Shown here in pieces: positions 25,005-34,451 of a stretch of 64,000 nucleotides of DNA. The notes under the pieces are model-generated. The model saw only the letters and a program-made list of their open reading frames with translations. It was not told where the DNA came from and made no database searches. Every line of letters starts with the position of its first letter. Within the stretch, counting starts at the first letter, position 1. Source of the stretch: JBGANR01 sp044222225 (GTDB taxonomy: Bacteria > Actinomycetota > Actinomycetes > Mycobacteriales > Mycobacteriaceae); the NCBI GenBank assembly GCA_044222225.1, contig JBGANR010000008.1:114988-178987 (forward strand), given 5' to 3'. The translations under genes and the position numbers were made by a program.

Positions 25005-27191
25005 TCAACCGACCACCCGCCGCGCCGCCGCCAGGATCTCCTCCTCCGACAGCAGCACGTCGAGCGCCGCGTCACCGAGTGGGATGAAGCTGTCCGCCGA
25101 CGTCACACGGGCGATGGCGCCCCGGAAGCCGTCGTCGACGAGCCCCGTGACGACGCCCTCGGACACCCCGCCCGAGCGTCGCGTCTCGTCGACGACGAGC
25201 ACCCGGCCGGTGGCGTTCGCCTCGCGCAGCACATCGGCCCGCGGCAGCGGGGCCAGCCAGCGCAGGTCGACGACGCGCACGCCGATCCCCTCGCCGGCGA
25301 GCACCCGGGCGCAGCGCAACGACATCGGGACGCCGTTGCCGAAGGTCACGATCGTCAGGTCGGCACCGTCGCCGTACACGCGCGCCTCGCCGATCCGCGC
25401 GGTCCCGGAGCCCGGGTACGGCGCGAGCCAGGCACCGTCACCGGGTTCGTGCAGGTCACGGGTGTGGTAGAGCGCGATCGGCTCGAGGAACATGCAGACG
25501 ACGCCGGCCGCGATCGTCGCCGCCGCGCATGCCTGCAGCATCGCCGCCGCGTCGTCCGGCCGGGACGGCGTGGCGATGACGATGCCCGGGATGTCGCGTA
25601 GCGCCGCGACGGCGTTGTCGTTGTGGAAGTGCCCGCCGAAACCCTTCTGGTAGCCGTACCCGGCCACCCGCACGATCATCGGATTGCGATACCGGCGTTC
25701 GGAGAAGTACTGCAGCGTCGCGCCCTCGCCGCGGATCTGATCGGCGGCGTTGTGCAGATACGCCAGGTACTGGATCTCGGCGATCGGCAGCAGCCCCGAG
25801 AGCCCGGCACCGAGTCCCATGCCGAGGATCGCCTGCTCGTCGAGGATCGTGTCGAACACCCGGGATCCGCCGAACTCCTTCTGCAGCCCCCGCGTGACGC
25901 CGTAGACGCCGCCCTTGCGGCCGACGTCCTCGCCGAAGACGACGGCTCCGGGATTCGCGGCCAAGATCTCGCGCAGCGCCCGATTGATCGCCAGAGCGAC
26001 GGTCAGCGGCTCGCCGTCCGAGTCGTCCGCTTCCCCGGTGTCCCCGGTCGCGGCGACGGCCTCGTCCATCGCCGCCGTCAACGGGCCGGCGATCGCCGCC
26101 GCACCGGCCAGCCGAGGCAGCCGGGCCACGTCGTCGGCGACCTCGGCGACCCGCTCGCCGACGGCCTCGTACCGGTCGAGCACGTCGTCCGGCGTGAGGA
26201 CACCCGCCACGACGAGCCAACACGCAGCGGCGAGCACCGGATCGCGCGCCTCGTCGGCGGCGATCTCCGACGGCGTCCGATAGGCGGCCTCGTAGTCGGA
26301 ACCGGCATGGCCCATGAGCCTGACCGTCCGCAGATGCAGGAGCGCCGGCCGCCGCGTCCGCCGGACGTACTCGGCCGCCCAACACGCCGCGGCGTAGGAA
26401 CCCGGCAGATCCGCGCCGTCGGCGGCGACGTACTCGAGGCCGTCGCGATCGCCGAGGCCGCGCTCGATCCAGCCCCGCGGCGTCTTCGTGCTGATGCCGA
26501 TGCCGTTGTCCTCGCACACGAACAGCAGCGGCGTCGGAATACCCCGATAGGCGGTGTTGACGGCCGCGTTGATGGCCCCGACGGCCGTCGAATGGTTGGC
26601 CGAGGCGTCACCGAAGCTGCAGACGACGACGGCGTCCTCCGGCCACGGCGACGGCACGCCGAGCCGCGCGGCGAGGTCCATCGACACCGCGACGCCGACG
26701 GCCCGCGGCAGATGCGAGGCGATCGTCGAGGTCTGCGGGATGACGTTGAGCTCACGACGACCGAACACCTTGTGCCGACCGCCCGAGATCGGGTCCTCGG
26801 CCGCCGCGACGAGCCCGAGCAGGACGTCGCGCACGGCGTCCACCCCTGCCCTCCGCGCCCGCTGGACGTAGAAGCCACCCGACCGGTAGTGCAGCAGCGC
26901 CGGATCGGAGACGCGGGTGGCGGCCGCGACGACGCCGTTCGACTCGTGGCCCGACGAGCCGATCGTGTAGAAGCCCCGCCCCTCCGCCCGCAGTCGACGC
27001 GCCGCGAGGTCGAGATGGCGGCTCGTCGCATACGAGTCGAACAGCTCCAGCGCCGTCTCGGCCGACAGCCGGTCGTCCGCACCGTCGACGCCGGCCGCGG
27101 ACGGGCCGCCGCGCAGCGCCTCGATCGCCGTGACGAAGCGACGCTCGACGGGGTTCACGGGGTCGCGACGCCGGGACGTGGACTCGGTCAT
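25005..27191 (-). CDS. Fused E1 alpha-beta 2-oxoacid dehydrogenase (TPP-dependent)
   Basis: 728 aa, start after AAGGAGA. Residues about 40-385 are the E1 alpha half, with the thiamine-diphosphate motif GDASANHSTAVGAINA and EDNGIGI. Residues about 410-725 are the E1 beta half (FGEDVGRKGGVYGVTRGL, DTILDEQAILGMGLGAGL, EIQYLAYLHNAADQIRGEG). Both halves normally come from separate genes in pyruvate or branched-chain dehydrogenases. The E2 and E3 genes are absent here. It ends the operon with the P6C-type aldehyde dehydrogenase and FAD oxidase, which suggests a 2-oxoacid from amino-acid breakdown, perhaps 2-oxoadipate (inference). Confidence 0.88.
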   Translation of the reverse strand: MTESTSRRRDPVNPVERRFVTAIEALRGGPSAAGVDGADDRLSAETALELFDSYATSRHLDLAARRLRAEGRGFYTIGSSGHESNGVVAAATRVSDPALLHYRSGGFYVQRARRAGVDAVRDVLLGLVAAAEDPISGGRHKVFGRRELNVIPQTSTIASHLPRAVGVAVSMDLAARLGVPSPWPEDAVVVCSFGDASANHSTAVGAINAAVNTAYRGIPTPLLFVCEDNGIGISTKTPRGWIERGLGDRDGLEYVAADGADLPGSYAAACWAAEYVRRTRRPALLHLRTVRLMGHAGSDYEAAYRTPSEIAADEARDPVLAAACWLVVAGVLTPDDVLDRYEAVGERVAEVADDVARLPRLAGAAAIAGPLTAAMDEAVAATGDTGEADDSDGEPLTVALAINRALREILAANPGAVVFGEDVGRKGGVYGVTRGLQKEFGGSRVFDTILDEQAILGMGLGAGLSGLLPIAEIQYLAYLHNAADQIRGEGATLQYFSERRYRNPMIVRVAGYGYQKGFGGHFHNDNAVAALRDIPGIVIATPSRPDDAAAMLQACAAATIAAGVVCMFLEPIALYHTRDLHEPGDGAWLAPYPGSGTARIGEARVYGDGADLTIVTFGNGVPMSLRCARVLAGEGIGVRVVDLRWLAPLPRADVLREANATGRVLVVDETRRSGGVSEGVVTGLVDDGFRGAIARVTSADSFIPLGDAALDVLLSEEEILAAARRVVG

Positions 27192-27231
27192 GTGGCGGTG
27201 TCTCCTTGCAGCGGGCGGATGGGACGGGGCG

Positions 27232-28404
27232 TCACACGATATGGGATTCGCCGCAGCGGCCCTCGGTGAATCTGTCGAGCGAGAAATCGCTGATGTCGTA
27301 ACCGGGTTCGACGCCGAGGTAGAGGTCCCGGATGATCTCGCCGGTCGCCGGCCCCATGAGGAAACCGTGGCCGGAATAGCCGGTGGCGACGAGCAGCCCC
27401 GGTACCGCGGAACAGCGGCTGATGATCTGGTTGCAGTCCGGCGTCATCTCGTAGAGGCCGGCCCAGCCGGTGCTGATGCCGTAGTCGAGGATCGCCGGCG
27501 CGCGGACGGCGGCGATCTCGCCGACGCCTTCCAGCCACTGGTCGAGCTCGAACTTGAGGTTGAAGCCGGGTTCCTGAGCAGGATCGGACCAGCCGATCAG
27601 CAGCCGGTCGCCTTCGGGGTGGAAGTAGAACGCGGACGGGAAGTCGATCGTCAACGACGGCGACCGCGCCGGCAGATCGGTGAGCGGCTCGGTGAACGCG
27701 ATCTGCCTGCGCACCGGCGTGACCGGGATGTCGACGCCCACCATCTGCCCGATCTGCGCCGACCACGCCCCGGCCGCGCACACGACGGTGTCCGTGGCGA
27801 TGCGTCCACGATCGGTGAGCACACCGGTGATCGTGCCACCCGAACTCTCGATGCCGGTCACCTCGCAGTGCCGCACGATCCGCGCACCCGCCCGCCGGGC
27901 CGTCGTCGCATAGCCCTGAACAACCGACTCAGGCGTGGCCTTGGCGTCGTCCGGCGCCCACGCGGCAGCGATCATGCCCTCGGTGCTGATCAACGGCGAG
28001 AGTCGCTGCGCCTCGTCGGGATCGATGATCCGGCTCGGAATACCGAGGCTGTTCTGCAACGCCACCGATTCGGTGAACACCGCAAGCGTCGCCTCGTCCG
28101 ACAGCGTGAACAGGTAGCCGTCACGGGCGAAATCGATCTCCTGGCCGTAGTCGCGGGCGAACCGCGAATACACCTCCAGCCCGCGCAGACCGATGGCGAT
28201 GTTCGCGGCCGTGCCGAACGACGCCCGCACCCCTCCGGCGGCTTTGCATGTCGAACCGCCGGCGAGTTCGTCGCGTTCCAGAAGCACGACGTCCCGCACG
28301 CCGGCGGCGGCGAGATGGCACGCGATGGACGTGCCGATGACGCCGCCGCCGATCACGACGACGGATGCGCGCTCGGGAAGATCGGCGCGCTTGGCTGTGG
28401 TCAT
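27232..28404 (-). CDS. FAD-dependent amine oxidoreductase (DAO / sarcosine oxidase-like)
   Basis: 390 aa. The Rossmann motif VVVIGGGVIGTSIACHLAAAG sits at residues about 14-34, followed by GGSTCKAAGGVRASFG. The C-terminal FAD-contact region reads GYSGHGFLMGPATGE. Such DadA/SoxB-family oxidases act on secondary amines and D-amino acids. Beside an ALDH7-type dehydrogenase the likely substrate is L-pipecolate or a related lysine product (inference from operon). It is 15 bp after the aldehyde dehydrogenase gene and 40 bp before the E1 gene. Confidence 0.85.
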   Translation of the reverse strand: MTTAKRADLPERASVVVIGGGVIGTSIACHLAAAGVRDVVLLERDELAGGSTCKAAGGVRASFGTAANIAIGLRGLEVYSRFARDYGQEIDFARDGYLFTLSDEATLAVFTESVALQNSLGIPSRIIDPDEAQRLSPLISTEGMIAAAWAPDDAKATPESVVQGYATTARRAGARIVRHCEVTGIESSGGTITGVLTDRGRIATDTVVCAAGAWSAQIGQMVGVDIPVTPVRRQIAFTEPLTDLPARSPSLTIDFPSAFYFHPEGDRLLIGWSDPAQEPGFNLKFELDQWLEGVGEIAAVRAPAILDYGISTGWAGLYEMTPDCNQIISRCSAVPGLLVATGYSGHGFLMGPATGEIIRDLYLGVEPGYDISDFSLDRFTEGRCGESHIV

Positions 28405-28419
28405 GTCGTCAGCGCCCGT

Positions 28420-29970
28420 CTAGCCGAAGTCGACGCCCTGCGCGAGCGGCAACTCACGCGAGTAATTGACCGTGTTCGTGGCCCGCCGCATGTAGGCGCG
28501 CCAAGCGTCCGAGCCGGACTCCCGGCCACCGCCGGTGGTCTTCTCGCCGCCGAACGCGCCGCCGATCTCCGCCCCCGACGTGCCGATGTTGACGTTGACG
28601 ATGCCGCAGTCCGACCCGTCGGAGGCGATGAACCGCTCCGCCTCCCGCTGGTCGGTGGTGAAGATCGCCGATGACAGGCCCTGCGGCACCCCGTTGTGCA
28701 GCGCGATCGCCTCGTCGAACTCGTCGTAGGTGAGGATGTAGAGGATCGGGGCGAACGTCTCCCGCCGCACCACCGCGGTCTGCGCCGGCATCCGGACGAT
28801 CGCCGGCTCCAGGTAGTAGGAACCGTCGTTGCTGGTCCGGCGGTTGCCGCCGACGACGATCTGCCCGCCCTGCTCGACGGCGTCCGCCAGCGCGGCGGCC
28901 ATGTTCGCCGCCGACCGACCGTCGTACAACGGGCCCACCAGGGTGCCCTCGGCGAACGGATCCCCGATCGGCAACCGGCCGTACACCTCGGCGACGCGGC
29001 CGACGAGCTCGTCGGCGATCGAGGAGTGCACGATCACCCGGCGCATCGTCGTGCACCGCTGCCCCGCCGTGCCGGCCGCGGCGAACACGATCCCGCGGGT
29101 GGCCAGATCCAGGTCCGCCGACGGCGTCACCACCGCGGCATTGTTGCCACCCAACTCCAAGATGGTGCGGCCGAACCGGGCCGCGACCCGCGGCGCCACC
29201 TGCGCGCCCATCCGCTCCGACCCCGTCGCACTGACCAGCGGCACCTTCGGGGAATCGACCAACACCGCCGCGTCCTCGGTCGACGCCGCCACCGACACGT
29301 TCAAGTTCGCCGGCGCCCCCACCTCGCGGGCGGCGCGGTCGAACACCGCCGAGCAGGCCGCGGCCGTCAGAGCGGCGCCCTGATGCGGCTTCCACACCAC
29401 GGCGTCCCCGCACACGATCGCGAGCGCGGTGTTCCACGACCACACCGCCGCCGGGAAATTGAACGCCGAGATGACACCGACGACTCCCAGCGGATGCCAG
29501 GTCTCCATCAACCGGTGCCCGGGACGCTCGGACGGCATCGTCCGGCCCTCCAACTGCCGCGACAGACCGACCGCGAAGTCGCAGATGTCGATCATCTCCT
29601 GCACCTCACCGAGTGCTTCGGAGCGGATCTTGCCGACCTCGACGCCGATCAACGTCGCGATGTCCGCCTTGTGCTCGGTGAGCAACTCACCGAGCCGCTT
29701 GACGAGCGCGCCGCGCACCGGGCCGGGCACCGTCCGCCAGGTCAGGAACGCCTCATGCGCGGCGTCGATCGCCGCCGCCACACCGGCGGCGTCCGGCGCC
29801 GGAAACGCGAACAGCTCCTCGCCGGTCACCGGTGTGCGGGCCGTCAAAGCGCCCGCACCGGGGTCGGCATACGACGCCGGATCGACCCCGCACCTGGTCA
29901 ACGCGACACGCGCAAGCTCACGCAACTCGTCGGTGGTCGGCAACGCAACAGCCGCGACAGCAGTACTCAT
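28420..29970 (-). CDS. pcd: ALDH7-type aldehyde dehydrogenase, probable piperideine-6-carboxylate dehydrogenase
   Basis: 516 aa from the ATG at 29970 after GAGGAG; a longer frame to 30096 is unlikely. Catalytic cysteine is in AGQRCTTMRR, the glutamate in ILELGGNN. The stretch GGAFGGEKTTGGGRESGSDA is the hallmark of antiquitin/ALDH7, which oxidises alpha-aminoadipate semialdehyde (in equilibrium with P6C). In Mycobacteriales this enzyme (pcd) usually lies near lysine epsilon-aminotransferase lat, which is not in this window. Confidence 0.88.
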   Translation of the reverse strand: MSTAVAAVALPTTDELRELARVALTRCGVDPASYADPGAGALTARTPVTGEELFAFPAPDAAGVAAAIDAAHEAFLTWRTVPGPVRGALVKRLGELLTEHKADIATLIGVEVGKIRSEALGEVQEMIDICDFAVGLSRQLEGRTMPSERPGHRLMETWHPLGVVGVISAFNFPAAVWSWNTALAIVCGDAVVWKPHQGAALTAAACSAVFDRAAREVGAPANLNVSVAASTEDAAVLVDSPKVPLVSATGSERMGAQVAPRVAARFGRTILELGGNNAAVVTPSADLDLATRGIVFAAAGTAGQRCTTMRRVIVHSSIADELVGRVAEVYGRLPIGDPFAEGTLVGPLYDGRSAANMAAALADAVEQGGQIVVGGNRRTSNDGSYYLEPAIVRMPAQTAVVRRETFAPILYILTYDEFDEAIALHNGVPQGLSSAIFTTDQREAERFIASDGSDCGIVNVNIGTSGAEIGGAFGGEKTTGGGRESGSDAWRAYMRRATNTVNYSRELPLAQGVDFG

Positions 29971-30081
29971 ACCCACAAAACTCCTCGGATCAGTCGGACG
30001 ACGCGAACGACCGCGCACGAGCGCGGCGATCGTCGTCATTCGGGGTCGGGCGGGCCAGGGGTGGCGCCCGTCACAGAGAAG

Positions 30082-30131
30082 ACTGTAGAACGGCACACTT
30101 CATCAGAACCAGCGATGGAATGTTCATCAGA
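30082..30131 (-). promoter_or_regulatory. Candidate promoter and paired direct repeat upstream of the pcd operon
   Basis: On the minus strand TCTGATGAA occurs twice, 24 bp apart (30131-30123 and 30107-30099), followed by TACAGT at 30087-30082, which fits TANNNT. The local base composition is AT-richer than its surroundings. The repeat could bind a regulator such as an Lrp-type protein; that is a guess. Confidence 0.35.
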
Positions 30132-30159
30132 CCATGCAGCGATACTGTTTGATCACGCG

Positions 30160-31023
30160 TCAGAGGTCGAGCCCCAGATCGAGCGCCGCCACGGTATGGG
30201 TGAGCCCACCCACGGCCAGATAGTCGACGCCGGTGCGTGCGTAGTCCGCGGCGGTGTCGAGCGTCAGGCCGCCGGACGATTCGAGCAGCGTGCCGCCCCC
30301 GGCCGCGCGTCGGCGCTGGACGGCGATCTGCGTCTGCCACAGCGGGAAGTTGTCGAGCAGTACGAGGTCGACGCCGAGCGCCAGCGCCTCGTCCAGCTGC
30401 TCGAGCGAATCGACCTCGACCTCGCACGGCAGCTCCGGCGCGAGCGCGCGCGCCGCCGTGTAGGCCGCCGTCACCGACCCGGCGGCGACCACGTGGTTGT
30501 CCTTGATGAGGATCTCGTCGCCGAGGCCCATGCGATGGTTACGCCCGCCACCGACGCGCACGGCGTACTTCTGCAGCGCGCGCAGGCCGGGCAGCGTCTT
30601 ACGGGAATCGCGCACGACCGCCGACGTCCCCGCCAGCGCCTCTACCCACAGCGCGGTGTGCGTCGCGATCCCCGACAGATGACACAGCAGATTGAGCGCC
30701 GTCCGCTCCGCGGTGAGCAGCCCGCGGGTGTCGCCGCGCAGCGCCAGCACGGTGTCGCCGGGTGCCACGGACGCGCCGTCGGCGACCCGGATGAGCACCT
30801 CGACGTCGTCGCCGAGCACCCGCCGGAACACCGACAGCGCCACGTCGACGCCCGCGACGACGCCGGCCACTCGCGAGCGGATCGCCGCGTCGGCGACGGC
30901 GCCGGCCGGCACCGTCGCGAGCGTCGTCACGTCGGGGCCGTAGCGGAGGTCCTCATCGAGCGCCGCCGCGATGACGACGTCGGTGTCGGCCGCCAGCTCG
31001 GCGGCGATGTCGGGCAGGGTCAT
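30160..31023 (-). CDS. nadC: Nicotinate-nucleotide pyrophosphorylase (quinolinate PRTase)
   Basis: 287 aa. It shows ERTALNLLCHLSGIAT, RDSRKTLPGLRALQKYAV, GGGRNHRMGLGDEILIKDNH and the C-terminal VDYLAVGGLTH. It converts quinolinate and PRPP to NaMN. Third gene of nadABC, 48 bp after nadB. Confidence 0.96.
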   Translation of the reverse strand: MTLPDIAAELAADTDVVIAAALDEDLRYGPDVTTLATVPAGAVADAAIRSRVAGVVAGVDVALSVFRRVLGDDVEVLIRVADGASVAPGDTVLALRGDTRGLLTAERTALNLLCHLSGIATHTALWVEALAGTSAVVRDSRKTLPGLRALQKYAVRVGGGRNHRMGLGDEILIKDNHVVAAGSVTAAYTAARALAPELPCEVEVDSLEQLDEALALGVDLVLLDNFPLWQTQIAVQRRRAAGGGTLLESSGGLTLDTAADYARTGVDYLAVGGLTHTVAALDLGLDL

Positions 31024-31071
31024 GGATCTCCTCGATCGGGCGGCACGCGGCGACTGCCGGCGCCGGCGGAG

Positions 31072-32616
31072 TCAGGCGGGCACGCTCTCGCGCGCCGAGC
31101 CGGCGGAGGCGTCGAGCCACTCCCCGTCGGCCCACCGCGTCGTCACGACGCCGTCGCGCAGCGTCGTGATCAGGCTGCGGCCGGGCCCGGACGCGGCGAT
31201 CCCGTCGACACGGGTATGGCAGCCGCGGGTCTCGATGCGGGCCTCAGCGGCCGCGAGCACGGCCAGCGCGGCGAGCGTCAGCGACGCGTCCTCGGACTCC
31301 CCCGGGCTCGCCTGCTCGATCGCGTCCCTGGCCGCCGCGAGTCCGTCAGCGCAACGCAACACGCCGGCACCGGCGCCCATCGCCCGGCGGACGACGTCCC
31401 CGGCGACCGCCGGACGACCCGCGCCCGCAGCGCCGCCCGACACGCGCAGGTGCCGCCGCGCCGCCGCGGACTCACCGGCTCGCGCGCCGGCGACGAGCCC
31501 CTCGGTGAGGCTGTTGGACGCGAGCCGGTTCGCCCCGTGCAGGCCGGTGCGCGCCACCTCACCGGCGGCGAAGAGACCCGGAACCGCCGACCGGCCCCGG
31601 CCGTCGACGACGATCCCGCCGCACGAGTAGTGCGCCGCGGGCGCCACCGGGATCGGATCGCGCGCCGGATCGACGCCGACGGCCGCACAGGACGCGGCGA
31701 TGGTCGGGAACCGCGCGGCGAAGTCCGGGATCGACGTCGCGTCGAGAAAGACGTGCTCGGCGCCGGTCTCGGCGAGCCGCTGCGCGACCGCCCGCGCGAC
31801 CACGTCCCGCGGTGCGAGATCGCCCGCCGAACCGGCGGTGACGCGGCGGCCGTCGACGTCGACGAGGACGGCGCCCTCCCCGCGGACCGCCTCGCTGACC
31901 AGCGGCCGGACGCCGACGGCACCAGCGGCGTAGAGCACGGTCGGATGGAACTGGATGAACTCCAGGTCGGCGACGGCCGCTCCGGCGCGCAGCGCGAGCG
32001 CGATGCCGTCGGCCGTCGCCCCCGCGGGATTGCTCGTGACGGGGAACATCCGGCCGAGCCCGCCCGTCGCCAGCACGACGGCCGGGGCCTCAATGACTTC
32101 GCCGCTGCGCAACACCACGCCCGCGACGCCGCCGGGCCCGACGAGGACGTCGTCGACGATCGCCGGCAGCACCGCGATCCCGGCGGTGTCGAGCGTCCGC
32201 TGCACCTCGGCGCCGGTGGCGTCGCCGCCGGCGTGCACGATGCGTCGCACCGAATGCCCGCCCTCACGGGTCAGCGCGAGACCGCCGCGGCCGTCGCCGT
32301 CGAATCGCGCGCCGAGCCCGATGAGATCGGCGAGCGCCGCCGGACCCCGGCCGAGGATCTCGGTGGCCGCGACGGCGTCGACGAGCCCGCCGCCGGCGGC
32401 GACGGTGTCCGCGACGTGCAGCGCCACGCTGTCCGGACGTTCCCCGGCCACGCCGCCGTCGAGCTGCGCGACGGCGATCCCGCCCTGCGCCAGCGACGTC
32501 GCCGTCACCCCGCCCTTGGCGAGCACCAGCACCCGGGCGCCCCGGCGCGCAGCCGCACGGGCCGCCGACAGGCCGGCGACGCCGGCACCCACGACGACGA
32601 CGTCGGCCGCGTTCAT
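31072..32616 (-). CDS. nadB: L-aspartate oxidase
   Basis: 514 aa flavoprotein. Dinucleotide motif VVVGAGVAGLSAARAAARRG at the N-terminus, then GGIAVAQ, QFHPTVLY, YSCGGIVVDGRG and LHGANRLASNSLTEGLV, all typical of the succinate dehydrogenase/aspartate oxidase family. It makes iminoaspartate for NadA. Its ATG shares bases with the nadA stop (TAATG). Confidence 0.96.
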   Translation of the reverse strand: MNAADVVVVGAGVAGLSAARAAARRGARVLVLAKGGVTATSLAQGGIAVAQLDGGVAGERPDSVALHVADTVAAGGGLVDAVAATEILGRGPAALADLIGLGARFDGDGRGGLALTREGGHSVRRIVHAGGDATGAEVQRTLDTAGIAVLPAIVDDVLVGPGGVAGVVLRSGEVIEAPAVVLATGGLGRMFPVTSNPAGATADGIALALRAGAAVADLEFIQFHPTVLYAAGAVGVRPLVSEAVRGEGAVLVDVDGRRVTAGSAGDLAPRDVVARAVAQRLAETGAEHVFLDATSIPDFAARFPTIAASCAAVGVDPARDPIPVAPAAHYSCGGIVVDGRGRSAVPGLFAAGEVARTGLHGANRLASNSLTEGLVAGARAGESAAARRHLRVSGGAAGAGRPAVAGDVVRRAMGAGAGVLRCADGLAAARDAIEQASPGESEDASLTLAALAVLAAAEARIETRGCHTRVDGIAASGPGRSLITTLRDGVVTTRWADGEWLDASAGSARESVPA

Positions 32617-33638
32617 TACTCTCCGCCTCCCGAATCACCGATCGCGATCATCCGCTGCACCGACGCCCGCGCCGCGTCGGCGACGTCCCGCGGGACGTCC
32701 ACCTCGTCGCGGCCCTCGCGCAGGCAGCGCAGCAGCGCGGCCGGGGTGATCATCTTCATGTACTTGCAGGACGCGCGGTCGTTGACGGCCAGGAACTCGA
32801 CGTTCGGCGCCGCCCGCCGCAGCTGGTGCAGCATCCCGATCTCCGTCGCGACCAGCACCTGTCGGGCGCCCGTCTCCCGCGCGGCGTCGAGCATGCCGCC
32901 GGTGGACAGGATCTTGACGTGCTCCTCCGGCACGGCGCCCTCGCCGGCCAGGTAGAGCGCGCTCGTCGCGCAGCCGCATTCGGGGTGGACGAAAAGCTCG
33001 GCGTCCGGGTGGCTGCGCGCCTGCGCCGCGAGCTCGTCGCCGTTGATGCCGGCGTGGACGTGGCACTCCCCCGCCCAGACGTGGATGTTCATCCGGCCCG
33101 TGACGCGACGGACGTGCGCGCCGAGGAACTGGTCCGGCAGGAAGAGCACCGTGGTGTCGGGGTCGATCGACGCGACGACGTCGACGGCGTTCGACGACGT
33201 GCAGCAGATGTCCGTCAGGCCCTTCACCTCGGCCGTCGTGTTGACGTACGAGACGACGACGGCGTCCGGGAAGTCGGCGCGCCACTCTCGCAGTTCGTCG
33301 GCGGTGATCGAGTCGGCGAGCGAGCAGCCGGCGCGGGCGTCGGGAATGAGGACGCGCTTGTCCGGTGCGAGGATCTTGGCCGTCTCGGCCATGAAGTGGA
33401 CGCCGCAGAAGACGATCTCCGATTCCGGCGCCTCCGCGGCGATCCGCGAGAGCGCGAGCGAATCGCCCACATGGTCGGCGATGTCCTGGATCGCCGGCAA
33501 CTGATAGTTGTGCGCAAGGATCGTCGCGTTGCGACGACGCGCCAGCTCCCGCACCTCCCGCGCCCATTCCGCCGTCGGCTCGACGCCGGTGAAACCGGCT
33601 GGGCCATCGGTGATCTCGATCGTGTCCGCGACGCTCAT
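32616..33638 (-). CDS. nadA: Quinolinate synthase A
   Basis: 340 aa. Conserved elements include ILAHNYQLPAIQDIADHVGDS, the cluster cysteines in FCGVHFMAETAKIL, ICCTSSNAV and PECGCATSALY, and CKYMKMIT. It condenses iminoaspartate with DHAP using a [4Fe-4S] cluster. First gene of the operon, divergent from nrtR across a shared control region. Confidence 0.96.
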   Translation of the reverse strand: MSVADTIEITDGPAGFTGVEPTAEWAREVRELARRRNATILAHNYQLPAIQDIADHVGDSLALSRIAAEAPESEIVFCGVHFMAETAKILAPDKRVLIPDARAGCSLADSITADELREWRADFPDAVVVSYVNTTAEVKGLTDICCTSSNAVDVVASIDPDTTVLFLPDQFLGAHVRRVTGRMNIHVWAGECHVHAGINGDELAAQARSHPDAELFVHPECGCATSALYLAGEGAVPEEHVKILSTGGMLDAARETGARQVLVATEIGMLHQLRRAAPNVEFLAVNDRASCKYMKMITPAALLRCLREGRDEVDVPRDVADAARASVQRMIAIGDSGGGE

Positions 33639-33707
33639 GGCGCCCTCCTCATGTTGCGGGTCCGGCCCGGGCTGTGGGCCGGCGCTGGTTGCCGCGCATG
33701 GCCGATG

Positions 33708-33730
33708 GTTTTCGATCTATAGTCGAAAAC
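33708..33730. promoter_or_regulatory. NrtR operator with embedded -10 element
   Basis: A perfect 8-bp inverted repeat, GTTTTCGA - 7 nt - TCGAAAAC, ends on the base before the nrtR ATG. TATAGT at 33719-33724 fits TANNNT and lies 7 nt before that ATG, so nrtR is probably transcribed leaderless and shut off by anything bound here. NrtR repressors of NAD synthesis bind palindromes of this kind between nrtR and nad genes. Operator identity is inferred from position and symmetry. Confidence 0.75.
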
Positions 33731-34447
33731 ATGACACAGCGTAGCACCGGTCCGGCCGGCACGGACCCGGCCGACCGGGTCGCCGTCGACGTGCTCGCGG
33801 TCGTCTTCGCCGTCACTGATGACGGGATGTCGGTGCTGCTCTGGCGACGCGGACTGGAACCGGACTCGGGCCGGTACGCCCTACCCGGCGGTCCCCTTCC
33901 CGTAGGCGAGGACGTGGCCACGGCGATGCGTCGGCAGCTCGCCGAGAAGGTCGACCTGCGCGACGTCGCGCATCTGGAGCAGCTCAGCGTGTTCGGCGAT
34001 CCGGCGCGTGTTCCCGGCCCGCGGACCATCGCGATCAGCCACCTCGGCCTCGTCCCCACCGACCGGTGGGCGCGGGCCGGCCTACCCGCCGACACCGCCT
34101 GGCATCGCGTCGACGCCCTGCCGGAGATGGCCTTCGACCATCGCGACATCGTGCTCGCCGCGCGCAACCGACTCGCCGGCAAGCTCTCGTACACCAACAT
34201 CGGCTTCGCCCTCGCGCCGGAGGAGTTCCCCGTCTCCGAACTGCGCGCCGTCTACTGCGCCACGCTCGGCTACCAGGTGGACGCCACCAACCTGCTGCGC
34301 GTCCTGTCCCGCCGCGGCGTCATCGCGGCGACCGGACGCGTCGGCGTCCCCGGCCGGTCGGGCGGCCGCCCCCCGGCGCTGTACCGCTTCGTCGACCGCC
34401 GGCTGCGCGTCACCGACGAGTTCGCGGCCCTGCGACCACCGTCCTGA
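33731..34447 (+). CDS. nrtR: NrtR-type Nudix transcriptional repressor of NAD synthesis
   Basis: 238 aa from the ATG at 33731. The N-terminal Nudix fold (residues about 15-150) has a degraded catalytic box (RRQLAEKVDLRDV instead of REUxEExGU), as expected for a sensor rather than a hydrolase. It is followed by the NrtR winged helix (about 160-235, FPVSELRAVYCATLGYQVDATN, LRVLSRRGVIAATG). NrtR senses ADP-ribose or related nucleotides and represses nad genes. The position next to nadABC matches Rv1593c in M. tuberculosis. Confidence 0.9.
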   Translation: MTQRSTGPAGTDPADRVAVDVLAVVFAVTDDGMSVLLWRRGLEPDSGRYALPGGPLPVGEDVATAMRRQLAEKVDLRDVAHLEQLSVFGDPARVPGPRTIAISHLGLVPTDRWARAGLPADTAWHRVDALPEMAFDHRDIVLAARNRLAGKLSYTNIGFALAPEEFPVSELRAVYCATLGYQVDATNLLRVLSRRGVIAATGRVGVPGRSGGRPPALYRFVDRRLRVTDEFAALRPPS

Positions 34448-34451
34448 CCAT

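Noticed and set aside
28696..32955. A 1419-codon open frame on the plus strand opposite pcd, nadC, nadB and nadA
   Set aside because: It is the complement of well-recognised genes. Its product is Arg/Asp/His/Gln-rich without any fold, as expected for antisense frames in very GC-rich DNA.
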